From: an uncultured Nioella sp.
GTDB taxonomy: Bacteria > Pseudomonadota > Alphaproteobacteria > Rhodobacterales > Rhodobacteraceae
Assembly (NCBI GenBank): GCA_947495575.1
Contig: CANLZL010000002.1
Span: 372,001-436,000, forward strand
DNA length: 64,000 nucleotides
Direction of reading: 5' to 3'
Shown: positions 43,883-54,219 of the stretch, in pieces
Numbering within the stretch: the first letter of the stretch is position 1
Layout of the letters: each line of letters opens with the position of its first letter
The notes under the pieces: generated by a model
What the model was told of the DNA's origin: nothing
Seen by the model: only the letters and a program-made list of their open reading frames with translations
The model's database searches: none
Translations under genes and position numbers: made by a program

Positions 43883-44701
43883 TCATGCGGCATCCGCCGC
43901 CGACGATGAAAAAATGTAATCGAATGAGCGCTTTACGTCTTCCGCAGGCGTCTTGCTGTCACGCACGGACGGCGAAAACGCCTCGAAACTGACGGGGCCG
44001 TCAAAGCCCTGATCCAGCAAATCATGGATTTGTCGGACAGATCCCAACCGATCATCGGCATCCACAAGGCCGCGATGCGCATCTCCAAGGTCTTCGCGTG
44101 CAACATCCAGATCGGACACGCCCGACACATGGATAATCTCGGTATAGTCCGGGAAAATCGGGCCGCCGCCGGCTAGGAAATGGTGAAACGTGTCATGTTC
44201 CAGTCGGATGCGATCTCGCACACCAAGGGCTTCAATGACATCAATCGCCTCTTCCTTGCTTTGAAGTGAACTTGACGGGAATCCGAGCGGCTCAAGAAGG
44301 CCGATCATGTCAAATTCGTCCAGGACATCCTTAAGCTCTCGCAATGCCACCCGCAAATTGGCCCGCCGCTCGCCGTTGCCTAAGCCGAAACCGTCGTTTC
44401 GCGGGATCAAACTGATGGCCTTGGCTCCGCAAGCATTGCCGATGTCGCAAATCCGGCGCGCTTCGGCGGCCTTTTCATCGGTCCAGATATTGAAATCCTT
44501 GACCTCAGCCATTGTCAGGATCTTCAGGCCCAAATCAGCAGCTCTTTCGGCCACAATGGCGCCGGAATCGCCGCCAAAAAGCGGGCCGGGCAAATCCGTG
44601 CGAAGCTCTACACCGGAACAGCCCGCGCTTTTTGCCAGTTCAAAAAACGCGCCATAACCAAGGCGTGGCGCCGTGATTTGATTGAGTGCCCGTAATGGCA
44701 T
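43883..44701 (-). CDS. IolI-like TIM-barrel sugar isomerase/epimerase
   Basis: Xylose-isomerase-type TIM barrel of 272 residues, most like IolI (2-keto-myo-inositol isomerase) and IolO. Metal-site residues are visible in LLEPLGF, RLEHDTFHHF, HVSGV and VSFEAF. The dehydratase IolE shares this fold, but the short length and sequence pattern fit IolI better. It is the first gene of the inositol run, downstream of the palindromic operator; the gap to the LacI stop is 148 bp. Confidence 0.8.
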   Translation of the reverse strand: MPLRALNQITAPRLGYGAFFELAKSAGCSGVELRTDLPGPLFGGDSGAIVAERAADLGLKILTMAEVKDFNIWTDEKAAEARRICDIGNACGAKAISLIPRNDGFGLGNGERRANLRVALRELKDVLDEFDMIGLLEPLGFPSSSLQSKEEAIDVIEALGVRDRIRLEHDTFHHFLAGGGPIFPDYTEIIHVSGVSDLDVAREDLGDAHRGLVDADDRLGSVRQIHDLLDQGFDGPVSFEAFSPSVRDSKTPAEDVKRSFDYIFSSSAADAA

Positions 44702-44800
44702 TGCATCCTCCCCAACACATCGCGACGTGCCATGTGTTGCGCCGATGCTTGGTGAGAGAGGGCAAATTCGTCAACGCAAGCAGCGAGCTTTCAATCATTT

Positions 44801-44840
44801 ATGATGGTTTCTGCAGGCGCATTTGATGGTTTTCCATCAA
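44801..44840. promoter_or_regulatory. Operator of the inositol operon (palindrome plus half-site)
   Basis: TTGATGGTTTTCCATCAA (44823-44840) has perfect 7-bp arms around TTTT. A half-site ATGATGGTTT lies just beside it at 44801. An almost identical 18-mer lies at the 5' end of the LacI gene (45895-45912), which supports a shared LacI-family binding site. Confidence 0.7.
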
Positions 44841-44849
44841 CCCGGAACT

Positions 44850-45878
44850 CTAGACAGATTCCGGTACGACCAGATGCGGATCCAGAAACAGCTGCCCTGG
44901 AACAGATTGAACATCAGCCAAAACACTGTCTGACATAACCCGCACAAGGTCGGCACAGAGTTGCTGAAGTGGCGTCGAAATAACCATCGTCACATATCTG
45001 TCAGACAGTGCGGCCCGGCTTTCGGGTGTGAGTTCATTCACAACCAGAGAGATTTGCCCAGCTTCACGAATTTCCCGCAAGGCTTCTATTGCACCCTCCA
45101 TACCGCCGCCGGCCAGATAGATGCCGGCGACATCCGGATGACGGTGCAGTAAATCCAGCGTGGCTTCATAAGTCAGGCGTCGCGTCTCGAGGTTCACGAG
45201 AGTATCGAGCATCTGAAACTGTGGTTGGAACTCACGGAAATAACTTCGGAACCCGGTCTCGCGCAGCTCATGACCATGCCAACGATATCCTCCGACGAAC
45301 AAGGCAATTTTACCCGGGCGCTTGGCCGCAGTGGCCAACATCCAGGCTGCAATTCTGCCTACTTTCAAGTTGTTAGTGCCAATATAGTGTTGGCGCGCGC
45401 CTTGTGCAAAATCGGACAACAACGAGAAAGTCGGTATCCCGCTTTCCTTCAATTCTGTCACGGCTGCTGTAATTCGGGCGTGGTTGATCGACATCGCAGC
45501 CACCGCGTCGACCCGCCCATTCATTGCAACAATTTTTTCTGCCAACTCATCCGGCGATTGTCCCTGCACAAATTCAAATCTGGCCGATGCGTTCACGCCG
45601 GGCGCAGTGACAACCGCGGATTCCAGCGCTATTTGGAAATCCTGATAAAAGCTTTGATCTTCCTTTTGCAGAATAAAACCGAGACGCAGCTGAGGCAGGT
45701 CTGCACGGATGCGGCTTTCGATCAGGCCCCGCGCGTGGTACCCGATTTTCTGCGCGGCCTCTGCCACTTTCTGCGCTGTCTCAGCACGCACTTTCAGCCG
45801 CGCATTGAGCACGCGGTCAACTGTGGCGGTACTTACTCCGGCCTCTCTGGCAAGGTCATGTATGGTTGGTCGTTTGAT
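44850..45878 (-). CDS. LacI-family regulator with a non-standard (ATC) start
   Basis: Repressor of 342 residues if started at ATC (45878). The HTH reads RPTIHDLAREAGVSTATVDRV, then the hinge and a periplasmic-binding-like ligand domain (about 60-340). No ATG, GTG, TTG or CTG lies in frame between the upstream TGA (45908) and the GTG at 45812, and starting there would delete the whole HTH. ATC at 45878 has AGGGAGGG upstream at 7-nt spacing, and lines up with the expected Met of family members (MKRPTIHDLA). It is upstream of the inositol genes and probably represses them. Confidence 0.8.
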   Translation of the reverse strand: MKRPTIHDLAREAGVSTATVDRVLNARLKVRAETAQKVAEAAQKIGYHARGLIESRIRADLPQLRLGFILQKEDQSFYQDFQIALESAVVTAPGVNASARFEFVQGQSPDELAEKIVAMNGRVDAVAAMSINHARITAAVTELKESGIPTFSLLSDFAQGARQHYIGTNNLKVGRIAAWMLATAAKRPGKIALFVGGYRWHGHELRETGFRSYFREFQPQFQMLDTLVNLETRRLTYEATLDLLHRHPDVAGIYLAGGGMEGAIEALREIREAGQISLVVNELTPESRAALSDRYVTMVISTPLQQLCADLVRVMSDSVLADVQSVPGQLFLDPHLVVPESV

Positions 45879-45894
45879 CGCGGCACCCTCCCTG

Positions 45895-45912
45895 ATGATG
45901 GTTTTTCATCAT
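45895..45912. promoter_or_regulatory. Second copy of the LacI-type palindrome
   Basis: ATGATGGTTTTTCATCAT has 6-bp arms and matches the 44823 palindrome at 15 of 18 positions. It overlaps the start region of the LacI gene, as expected for autoregulation. Confidence 0.65.
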
Positions 45913-45986
45913 TGACTGCATCATAGGTGAGAGCATTGCAGCAACTCAAGCTCTTTGACCTGCGAAGGGTTCGCCAAGGATTCGAA

Positions 45987-46015
45987 AGGCGCGGATCTGT
46001 GATGATCCCGCGCCT
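45987..46015 (-). terminator. Hairpin downstream of the MarR-type gene
   Basis: A GC-rich stem of about 11 bp with a single bulge (AGGCGCGGATC/GATCCCGCGCCT) and a 6-nt loop, 30 bp past the MarR stop. The following T-tract is short. Confidence 0.5.
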
Positions 46016-46045
46016 AACCTGCTCGAATGAATTTTACGATGTGTC

Positions 46046-46543
46046 TTAGTAGATATAGCGAATCTGGTCGGCCCAATACCTTTCCACACGTTTGAGGGAA
46101 TGGTTGATCTGGTCAATACCATCGGGCCCCAACACCCCGCGATCCTGCAATCCGTCCGCATGTCTGCCAAAAAGCTCAGTAACGACGTCACGCACTTCCC
46201 TGCCGCGATCCGTCAGGCGCACTCGCACAGACCGCCGATCGATTTCACAGCGCTGATGGTGCATGTAGCCCATTTCGACCAGTTTCTTGAGGTTGTAGCT
46301 GACATTCGAGCCTTGATAATAGCCGCGCGATTTCAATTCGCCCGCCGTCACTTCGTTATCACCTACATTGAACAGCAACAGCGCCTGAACCGCATTGATA
46401 TCCAACACGCCGACACGTTCAAATTCATCCTTGATGACATCGAGCAAGAGGCGGTGCAGACGTTCAACCAGCGACAGCACTTCCAAATAGCCAGACATGA
46501 ATCCATGTCGGGAGGGTTCCGCAAGGGGGCTGTGCAAACTCAT
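46046..46543 (-). CDS. MarR-type winged-helix regulator
   Basis: DNA-binding protein of 165 residues. The winged helix (about 35-125) contains TAGELKSRGYYQGSNVSYNLKKLVEMGYMHHQ and the wing segment EIDRRSVRVRLTDRGREV. It resembles LdtR, a MarR-family regulator of cell-wall and stress genes in Rhizobiales; target genes here are unknown. It is single-gene and separated by 82 bp from sdhE. Confidence 0.85.
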   Translation of the reverse strand: MSLHSPLAEPSRHGFMSGYLEVLSLVERLHRLLLDVIKDEFERVGVLDINAVQALLLFNVGDNEVTAGELKSRGYYQGSNVSYNLKKLVEMGYMHHQRCEIDRRSVRVRLTDRGREVRDVVTELFGRHADGLQDRGVLGPDGIDQINHSLKRVERYWADQIRYIY

Positions 46544-46625
46544 TTTTGTCTCCGCATATCTGCTTGGTCTGCAGATTCACGAAAAAGTCCAAAGAATGAG
46601 TTAAACGTGGCGAAATTTGTATCAG

Positions 46626-46892
46626 TCAGCGGAGGATCGCCGCGCCTTCCGCCAAGGCCTTGGCAAATTCGGCAAAATAGTCAGGTGCCTCCTGCTGGCC
46701 GGATATCCAGCCATAGAGGTCGTGATCATCTTCTGCTAAAACGCGTTCAAACAGATCCAGCTCCTGATCATCGGCAGAAGCCAAGTTTTTATCGGCCCAA
46801 TTGCCCAAAATCAGGTCCATTTCCTTGATTCCACGATGCCAGGCCCGCATGCGCATCCGCTTGATGCGAACCTCTCTGGTCTCGTTATTCAT
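46626..46892 (-). CDS. sdhE: FAD assembly factor SdhE
   Basis: Small helical protein of 88 residues that helps attach FAD to the succinate dehydrogenase flavoprotein. The signature RGIKEMDLILG (RGxxE) is at residues 20-30, followed by an acidic helical segment (LFERVLAEDDHDLYGWISG). It overlaps the upstream XRE regulator gene by 4 nt (ATGA), suggesting translational coupling. Confidence 0.93.
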   Translation of the reverse strand: MNNETREVRIKRMRMRAWHRGIKEMDLILGNWADKNLASADDQELDLFERVLAEDDHDLYGWISGQQEAPDYFAEFAKALAEGAAILR

Positions 46893-47293
46893 TGATCCGT
46901 CTCCATCCCTGCAACCAGCCCGCGCAGACGTTTTTCCAACCGGCCCAGCTTCTCTCCCATCTCAGCATATTCACTGCGAACTTGTCTCAAATCCAACAGA
47001 ACTGCCCTAAGATCATCATCCGTGTCTAAATCGGAGGGATCGTTCGCGCCCGGACCTACCCCAGTCAGCAACCAACGCATCGACACATTCAGGATACCGG
47101 CCAGCATCTGCAATCGGTTTGCACGCGGTTCGCGCACATCGTTTTCCCAAGCCGTAATCGTCTTTTCCTTGACCCCAATCCGCTTGGCCAAGTCTGCCTG
47201 GGTCAATCCTGCGGCGTCTCGTGCCCCGGCCAACCGGTCACCAAACGTGGCAAATTCGTCGTCGAACCAATCGTTTTCCGCATTGGGCGTCAT
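46889..47293 (-). CDS. XRE-family helix-turn-helix protein
   Basis: Regulator of 134 residues. The HTH (about 20-75) contains GLTQADLAKRIGVKEKTITAWENDVREPRANRL. The C-terminal half (LRAVLLDLRQVRSEYAEMGEKLGRLEKRL) looks like a coiled coil for oligomerisation. The ATG at 47293 is used because the upstream extension has no family-like sequence. It is co-transcribed with sdhE and divergent from the aspartate aminotransferase gene, which it may help to regulate (inference). Confidence 0.87.
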   Translation of the reverse strand: MTPNAENDWFDDEFATFGDRLAGARDAAGLTQADLAKRIGVKEKTITAWENDVREPRANRLQMLAGILNVSMRWLLTGVGPGANDPSDLDTDDDLRAVLLDLRQVRSEYAEMGEKLGRLEKRLRGLVAGMETDQ

Positions 47294-47408
47294 CTCGCGT
47301 CCTCTCGCCAAACTCTTCAACCTGAAAATCAGGCCTAACGCGACATTTCAGCGGCCATTGGCCCCTTGATCGTCGGGCGCGCGAACCCTAATCATGGCCT
47401 CGCTTTGA

Positions 47409-48659
<1,251 letters not shown>

Positions 48660-48685
48660 CCCGGTTCCGGTCGCCTGAAATCAAA

Positions 48686-48720
48686 AGTCCCCTGCATGGA
48701 TCTTTGCAGGGGGCTTTTTT
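48686..48720 (+). terminator. Rho-independent terminator
   Basis: An 11-bp stem with one wobble pair (48686-48696 and 48705-48715), an 8-nt loop and a T-tract. It ends the aspartate aminotransferase transcript. Confidence 0.92.
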
Positions 48721-48750
48721 GTGTGGCTACCATCAATAAGCTTCAGCTCC

Positions 48751-49107
48751 TTAGCCCGACAGGCAAATCTTGTTTCGATCCAGATCCCGCAGATAAGCCG
48801 AGAACTTCGGGTCTCGCTGGTTCGGCGCACCCTCGCTTGTGGCACCCAGTTTCAACGCTTTTTCATAAAGCTCTTTGACGGTTTCGGGGGCATCAAACTC
48901 GAACCCGATCATCGTTCCGTTTCCATTTGTTGCCGGTTCTCCATCAAAGGGAAGAGCGACGGCAAAGGCAAAATCTGCGCCCACCCAATAGGTCATTCGA
49001 TCACTTGGGCGCATTTTTTGCACCGGCTGCCCCTCCAGTAGCGCGTCATAGAAACCAATAGCGGCCTCCATGTCATTTGTTCCGAGGACAACGTAATTCA
49101 TTTTCAT
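48751..49107 (-). CDS. VOC-family (glyoxalase/bleomycin-resistance fold) protein
   Basis: A 118-residue vicinal-oxygen-chelate domain protein, starting MKMNYVVLGTNDMEAAIGFYDALL and ending PNQRDPKFSAYLRDLDRNKICL, which fit the two beta-alpha-beta-beta-beta halves of the fold. Substrate unknown. Two in-frame ATGs (49107 and 49101) are equally plausible. It is divergent from a WYL-type regulator, which may control it. Confidence 0.85.
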   Translation of the reverse strand: MKMNYVVLGTNDMEAAIGFYDALLEGQPVQKMRPSDRMTYWVGADFAFAVALPFDGEPATNGNGTMIGFEFDAPETVKELYEKALKLGATSEGAPNQRDPKFSAYLRDLDRNKICLSG

Positions 49108-49184
49108 CTGGGCGATTCCCTTGATCTCTTCTGTGTCGACACAGCTTTATTGACAAATAAGACATTATACGTCTGATTTGTTTG

Positions 49185-49937
49185 ATGGCGCGTGGCACGG
49201 CAAATGACAGGTTGAGGCGGCTCGAAATGCTGGCCGTTCAGCTTAAGCAGGACGTTCTTTGCACGACGAAAGAACTGGCCAAACAGCACGGGGTCAGCGA
49301 ACGCACCATAACCCGCGACCTTTTGCTTATGCGCGACCAAGGATTGCCGATTGAGGCTGATCGTGGCCGTGGCGGTGGCGTACGTCTTGACCGGAACTGG
49401 GGTGTGGGTCGTCTGAATCTGTCCTACGCCGAGGCCGTTGATCTTCTGATCAGCATTGCGGTCGCCGAACAGATGCAATCACCTCTGTTCTTGGCAAATT
49501 TGGGGTCCGTCCGACGCCAACTGGTCGCGTCCTTTTCGCCGGAAAAACGTCGCAAAGTGGAGGATCTCAAATCCCGAATCCTGATCGGTGTCACGGCCTC
49601 TGCCTATGTTCAGGCGGATGTGACTCCCCCTCCCAAACGCCTGGTTCAGACATTGCATCAGGCGTTTATCGATCGCGAAACTCTGGCCATCGGATACAAA
49701 AGAGAAGATGGCGAACTAACAGATCGCCAAATTGATCCCCATTATCTTTTGTTGAAATACCCGGTTTGGTATGTGGCTGCTTTTGACCATTTACGCGGTT
49801 CCACGCGGGTTTTTCGATGTGATCGCCTGCAACGTGCCGCATTGACAGGCCAAGGCTTTGCCCTGTGGCCAAAGGACCGGTTTGGCGATCAGCTAGACGG
49901 TGAAGACTTGGCGATCCTTACCAGAAAGGCTGACTAA
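49185..49937 (+). CDS. YafY-like HTH/WYL-domain regulator
   Basis: Transcription factor of 250 residues. An N-terminal HTH_11 winged helix (DVLCTTKELAKQHGVSERTITRDLLLMRDQGLPI) is followed by a WYL ligand-binding domain with VWYVAAFDHLRGSTRVFRCDRL. A TTG at 49182 is in frame, but the ATG at 49185 is preferred. The 77-bp divergent gap to the VOC gene contains a short imperfect dyad (AGAC/GTCT around 49160-49174) that could be its operator. Confidence 0.87.
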   Translation: MARGTANDRLRRLEMLAVQLKQDVLCTTKELAKQHGVSERTITRDLLLMRDQGLPIEADRGRGGGVRLDRNWGVGRLNLSYAEAVDLLISIAVAEQMQSPLFLANLGSVRRQLVASFSPEKRRKVEDLKSRILIGVTASAYVQADVTPPPKRLVQTLHQAFIDRETLAIGYKREDGELTDRQIDPHYLLLKYPVWYVAAFDHLRGSTRVFRCDRLQRAALTGQGFALWPKDRFGDQLDGEDLAILTRKAD

Positions 49938-49957
49938 CCATCAGCTTCTCGCAACGT

Positions 49958-51298
49958 TCACCGCGTCAGGACGGCAGAAACCGGGGCAAGTGCCACACCT
50001 TCCGAACGGGACCCCAACGCCCAGGAGAAGAGCGCAGTTACTGTATCGGAATAGGTGTGCCCGACCACCACGACAGCGCCCTCTTGCCCCGCGGCAAAGG
50101 CCGCGCGATCCAGATAGCGCGTGATGACCGTCGCCCGTTCGCGCTCTGTGTCAATTTCTCGGAAAAGTGTGGCGGCGGGAACATCTGCCCTGTCCGCCGA
50201 TTGTTCCGCAACATTGAGGCCGCGGGGGTAGGCAAGCAATCCATGACCGCTTTCGGCTGAGAATGCGACCACGGCATCCAGAATGGTCCGGTTGGACTGA
50301 ATGACGCCTATGGAGTTATCCAAAATCGCGACGGTCTCGGGCAGGGTTTGCAACCCCGTTTCTATCCGCGCGGAAACTTCCTCGGCCGTATCTGCGCCTG
50401 CCAGCGGATCGGCAAGGAACAGGACTTCGAAACCGGCATCCCGGTATTCTTGGGCCGCCTCAGACGCATCCTCTCGTGTTGGGTCAATCGCAAAGGCCAC
50501 TGGGAATTCGAACCGGGTCAGCGCACTACGCCCCAGCGGAAAATCCCCGTCATCGATGAGGATAATCGCCATCAGAGGGCGGGTTTCCGACGCGTCAAAA
50601 TCTGCGGCGAAGGCTTCGATGGCGGGCAAATCCGCAGCCATTTCCGTCTCGATCCCGGTGCCACCTTCGTCGGTCAACAACTGCAAGGGACGCCCAGCGG
50701 GCGGAGTATCTGTTTCGGCCACCGGCCCGGTTTCAATCTGTGGCAAGCCCAGCGGCGCGGGATCCGAATCCGAGACCGGAGCGGCGGCTTCGGTTGTAAT
50801 TTCTGGTGTTGACGCGGTGCTTGTCTCCTCACCCCCGCTAGGACCTTGTAAAGACGCCGTTGCGATCGGTTGGGGTGCTGGGGCCGTGTCTGGCAGCGGG
50901 GGTGACACGGGCGCAGGAAGGCTTGTGATGGCTTGTGGTGAAACTGCCGGGGCACGATCAACGTTTGGTACAGTCGGATCTTGTTCTTCAGGGGGGCGGT
51001 TAAACTCTGATCCTGCTGGCAACGGAATCGTAGAAACCGGTGCGGTATTGGCAGCGGATTCGGTTTCAACAGCAATTGGCGCTGTTTCGTCTGGCGTTGG
51101 TTGCAGGTCTGCTTCGTCTTCGACCGGCATTTGACCAGTGTCGGCTGCTTCATCCTCATCCGCAGCCTCAGGCATGTCATTATCCACGGCCGCTGGCATC
51201 ATCCGCTCTGGCAATGGCGCGCTTAGCGAGATCAACCCTGCCGCGCAAATCGACAGGAATGCTCCCCATATCAGCCCGGAAATGAGACCTCTGCCCAT
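49958..51298 (-). CDS. YibQ-like divergent polysaccharide deacetylase protein
   Basis: Membrane-anchored envelope protein of 446 residues. An N-terminal TM helix (about 3-28, LISGLIWGAFLSICAAGLISL) is followed by about 190 residues of Pro/Ala/Glu-rich low-complexity linker. A C-terminal divergent polysaccharide deacetylase domain (about 235-446) contains MAIILIDDGD and FAIDPTREDASEAAQEYRDAGFEVLFL. Catalytic activity is uncertain in this family. The upstream part of the frame crosses the trpG start region, so the ATG at 51298 is preferred. It is divergent from trpG. Confidence 0.82.
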   Translation of the reverse strand: MGRGLISGLIWGAFLSICAAGLISLSAPLPERMMPAAVDNDMPEAADEDEAADTGQMPVEDEADLQPTPDETAPIAVETESAANTAPVSTIPLPAGSEFNRPPEEQDPTVPNVDRAPAVSPQAITSLPAPVSPPLPDTAPAPQPIATASLQGPSGGEETSTASTPEITTEAAAPVSDSDPAPLGLPQIETGPVAETDTPPAGRPLQLLTDEGGTGIETEMAADLPAIEAFAADFDASETRPLMAIILIDDGDFPLGRSALTRFEFPVAFAIDPTREDASEAAQEYRDAGFEVLFLADPLAGADTAEEVSARIETGLQTLPETVAILDNSIGVIQSNRTILDAVVAFSAESGHGLLAYPRGLNVAEQSADRADVPAATLFREIDTERERATVITRYLDRAAFAAGQEGAVVVVGHTYSDTVTALFSWALGSRSEGVALAPVSAVLTR

Positions 51299-51476
51299 GA
51301 TCTGTATCCCTCTCGATAGTTGGAATGGTCCCTCGACCATCCCATTTGACCCCAACTTACCCAATAAAGGCACACCGTTCTTCCGCCCAGTCCCTTGACC
51401 CTGCGGCGCGGCTTGGCCCATGTATAGCGCGGGGTGCGGCCCGGGCGCACCCTTTTTTGCGACAAGGACCATGCCA

Positions 51477-52073
51477 ATGCTGCTGCTGATCGATAATTAC
51501 GACAGTTTCACCTACAACCTCGTGCATTATCTGGGCGAATTGGGCACCGTTCCCCATGTTGTCCGCAATGATGCCCTGAATGTGCAAGAGGCGATGGCCC
51601 TAAATCCAGCGGGAATCGTTCTTTCTCCCGGTCCTTGCGACCCGGCGCAGGCAGGGATTTGCCTAAGCCTGACGGCCGCAGCGGCGGAAACCCGCACACC
51701 GCTTCTGGGTGTGTGCCTTGGGCACCAGACAATTGGCGAGAGCTTTGGTGGTAAAGTGGTGCGTTGTCATGAAATCGTTCATGGCAAGATGGGCACCATC
51801 CATCACGAAGGCAAAGGCATCTTTGAGGGCCTGCCTTCGCCTCTTGAAGGCACCCGCTATCATTCTCTGATCGTCGAACGCGAAAGCCTGCCGGATTGTC
51901 TGGAAGTGACGGCTGAGCTGGAAGACGGCACTATTATGGGGCTGCGCCATAAGGAACTGCCTATTGAAGGTGTCCAATTCCATCCCGAAAGCATCCGCTC
52001 TGAACATGGCCATGCGATGCTCAAGAAATTCCTGAAGACCGTCCCTGATGCGTTGGAAGGAGAACCCGCATGA
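51477..52073 (+). CDS. trpG: Anthranilate synthase component II
   Basis: Glutamine amidotransferase subunit that feeds ammonia to TrpE in tryptophan synthesis; 198 residues. The N-terminus [20 protein letters not shown], the nucleophile Cys80 in GVCLGHQTI and the late VQFHPESI are diagnostic. An ATG at 51471 is also in frame, but AAGG lies 9 nt before 51477 and only 3 nt before 51471, so 51477 is preferred. It overlaps trpD by 4 nt. trpE is not in the window. Confidence 0.95.
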   Translation: MLLLIDNYDSFTYNLVHYLGELGTVPHVVRNDALNVQEAMALNPAGIVLSPGPCDPAQAGICLSLTAAAAETRTPLLGVCLGHQTIGESFGGKVVRCHEIVHGKMGTIHHEGKGIFEGLPSPLEGTRYHSLIVERESLPDCLEVTAELEDGTIMGLRHKELPIEGVQFHPESIRSEHGHAMLKKFLKTVPDALEGEPA

Positions 52074-53086
52074 GCGATGCAATGAAGCCACTGATTGCGG
52101 CGGTCGCCGATCGCAGTTTGAACTCAGCCGAATCTGAGACCGCGTTCAATCTTCTGTTTGACGGCGAAGCCACCGACGCGCAGATTGGCGCGCTTTTGAT
52201 GGCTATGCGCGTGCGCGGCGAAACCGTGACCGAGATCAGTGCTGCCGCCAAAGTTATGCGCGCCAAATGTGTGCCTGTGACCGCGCCTGCAGGCGCAATG
52301 GATATCGTAGGCACGGGCGGCGATGGCAAAGGCACGTTGAATATCTCAACCGCCACAGCCTTTGTCGTGGCAGGTGCCGGTGTGCCCGTGGCCAAACACG
52401 GCAATCGTAACCTCTCATCCAAATCGGGCGCATCGGACGCGCTTGGCCAATTGGGCATTGACGTCATGGTTGGCTCAGATGTGGTCGAGAAAGGTTTGGC
52501 CGAGGCCAATATCGGCTTCATGATGGCCCCGATGCACCATCCTGCGATCAAACATGTGATGCCGACCCGGATGCAGCTGGCAACTCGCACGCTTTTCAAT
52601 GTGCTTGGGCCCCTCACCAACCCGGCAGGCGTCAAACGCCAGCTAACCGGCGCTTTTGCACCCTGGCTTATCCGCCCGATGGCGGAAGTGCTTGGGGAAT
52701 TGGGGTCGGAGGCCGCTTGGCTGGTGCATGGCTCTGATGGTACAGATGAGCTTTCGATCGCTGGTCCATCTGCAGTTGCCGCCCTCAAAGACGGCGCCAT
52801 AGAAGAATTTGGAATCTCGCCCTCCGATGCTGGCCTGCCGACCCACCCGTTTGAGGCCATTCTCGGCGGATCCCCTGAGGAAAACGGCGTTGCCTTCCGC
52901 AAATTGCTGGAAGGCGAAGGCGGCGCTTATCGCGATGCCGTTCTGCTGAACGCGGCCGCTGCCCTGCTTGTCGCGGGAGCTGTGGATGATTTGCCCTCTG
53001 GTGCAGAGAAAGCCGCAGAGTCCATTGACACCGGCGCGGCGCTAAAAGCGGTGGAGACATTGGCCGCAATAACCTCTGCCGCCTGA
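52070..53086 (+). CDS. trpD: Anthranilate phosphoribosyltransferase
   Basis: Joins anthranilate to PRPP in tryptophan synthesis; 338 residues, normal length. The PRPP-binding segments [15 protein letters not shown] and [21 protein letters not shown] are intact, and [12 protein letters not shown] is conserved. The ATG overlaps the trpG stop (ATGA), which shows coupling. Followed by DUF3592 after 24 bp. Confidence 0.96.
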   Translation: MSDAMKPLIAAVADRSLNSAESETAFNLLFDGEATDAQIGALLMAMRVRGETVTEISAAAKVMRAKCVPVTAPAGAMDIVGTGGDGKGTLNISTATAFVVAGAGVPVAKHGNRNLSSKSGASDALGQLGIDVMVGSDVVEKGLAEANIGFMMAPMHHPAIKHVMPTRMQLATRTLFNVLGPLTNPAGVKRQLTGAFAPWLIRPMAEVLGELGSEAAWLVHGSDGTDELSIAGPSAVAALKDGAIEEFGISPSDAGLPTHPFEAILGGSPEENGVAFRKLLEGEGGAYRDAVLLNAAAALLVAGAVDDLPSGAEKAAESIDTGAALKAVETLAAITSAA

Positions 53087-53110
53087 TCCCTGCTGGAAGG
53101 ACTCTCCGTT

Positions 53111-53539
53111 ATGGCCATCACCTTTCTCAAACGCGGTGGGTTCATTGTTGTGCTTCTGCTTTTCATGTCTGCGATCTCGTTCTCTGTGGGCGCAGGCGAT
53201 GGTGGATCAGGTGTTGAAGGGCTGATTGTTTCTGTCGTCATTGCAGTGATTGCGATGGTCATAGGCCGCAACATCATGGGCACCATCCGCCATGCCCGCC
53301 GCCTGATGTTGAGCGGCACCGAAACTGAGGCCGAAATCATCGAACGCGGCATTGGCACATTCGTTGAAAAATTCCGCGTTCGGTTTCAGGATGCAAAGGG
53401 ACGCGATCACGAAGCGATAGTCCGCCATCCCGGAACCAGAGAAATCTCGTTTGATGTGGGTCAGCGCCATCCCGTGATCTATGACACAGACAATCCCGAA
53501 ACCGCCGGCTTTCGTGACGCAATAATTCGGTTTGTGTAA
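53111..53539 (+). CDS. DUF3592-like small membrane protein
   Basis: A 142-residue protein with two N-terminal TM helices (about 9-28 and 38-57) and a C-terminal soluble beta domain (EAEIIERGIGTFVEKFRVRFQDAKGRDHEAIVRH) resembling DUF3592. No function known. It is embedded in the trp-ung run, 24 bp after trpD and 5 bp before ung, so it is probably co-transcribed. Confidence 0.72.
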   Translation: MAITFLKRGGFIVVLLLFMSAISFSVGAGDGGSGVEGLIVSVVIAVIAMVIGRNIMGTIRHARRLMLSGTETEAEIIERGIGTFVEKFRVRFQDAKGRDHEAIVRHPGTREISFDVGQRHPVIYDTDNPETAGFRDAIIRFV

Positions 53540-53544
53540 CCCGT

Positions 53545-54219
53545 ATGGCTGTCTTGGAAACATCCAAGCTTGGGCCATGGGCGGCATTGCCCTTCTTTCA
53601 GGCTGACCTGCAACACATTAACAGCGCATTGCTGAATGAGACTCGCCCATGGCTGCCTGCTCCACATCAGGTTTTTGCAGCGCTTGAGGCCTGTTCACCC
53701 GGGGACACAAAGGTGGTCATTCTGGGACAAGACCCCTACCCCACACCCGGCCACGCGCATGGGTTGGCCTTTTCGGCCGAGCCGGATGTGCACCCACTGC
53801 CGAAGTCCCTCGCCAATATCTACAAGGAGATGCAGGCCGATTTGGGCGCCGCGCCGCCCAATGCAGATCTCAGGTTCTGGGCCAAACAAGGCGTTTTGAT
53901 GCTGAATACGATCCTTACGGTGCCCGCTGGCGATGCGAAGGGCCATGACAAGATCGGCTGGCAGCGCCTGACTGGGCAGATTCTGGATTGTCTTGCCATT
54001 GACGGGCAGCCGCGCGCCTACCTGCTGTGGGGAAAACCCGCGCAGGCGGCGGCAAAATCAATCCCAGCACCGCCAAATCTCAAGATAGAATCGCCGCACC
54101 CTTCGCCTCTTTCGGCCTATCGCGGCTTTTTCGGCTCGCGTCCCTTCTCTCAGACGAATATGTGGTTACAAGACAAGGGGTACGCGCCCATCAATTGGAC
54201 CGATCCGGGGACATCATGA
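53545..54219 (+). CDS. ung: Uracil-DNA glycosylase
   Basis: Base-excision repair enzyme that removes uracil from DNA; 224 residues, family 1. The catalytic motif [17 protein letters not shown] has the water-activating Asp63. The uracil-recognition and minor-groove motifs (LLLN-like LMLNTILTV, and [18 protein letters not shown]) are present. Its stop overlaps the trpC ATG (ATGA), tying a repair gene to tryptophan genes by translational coupling. Confidence 0.95.
   Translation: MAVLETSKLGPWAALPFFQADLQHINSALLNETRPWLPAPHQVFAALEACSPGDTKVVILGQDPYPTPGHAHGLAFSAEPDVHPLPKSLANIYKEMQADLGAAPPNADLRFWAKQGVLMLNTILTVPAGDAKGHDKIGWQRLTGQILDCLAIDGQPRAYLLWGKPAQAAAKSIPAPPNLKIESPHPSPLSAYRGFFGSRPFSQTNMWLQDKGYAPINWTDPGTS

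Noticed and set aside
49149-49180. TTGACA element as a WYL gene promoter
   Set aside because: No -10-like hexamer at 16-18 bp spacing; only the -35-like hexamer is good.
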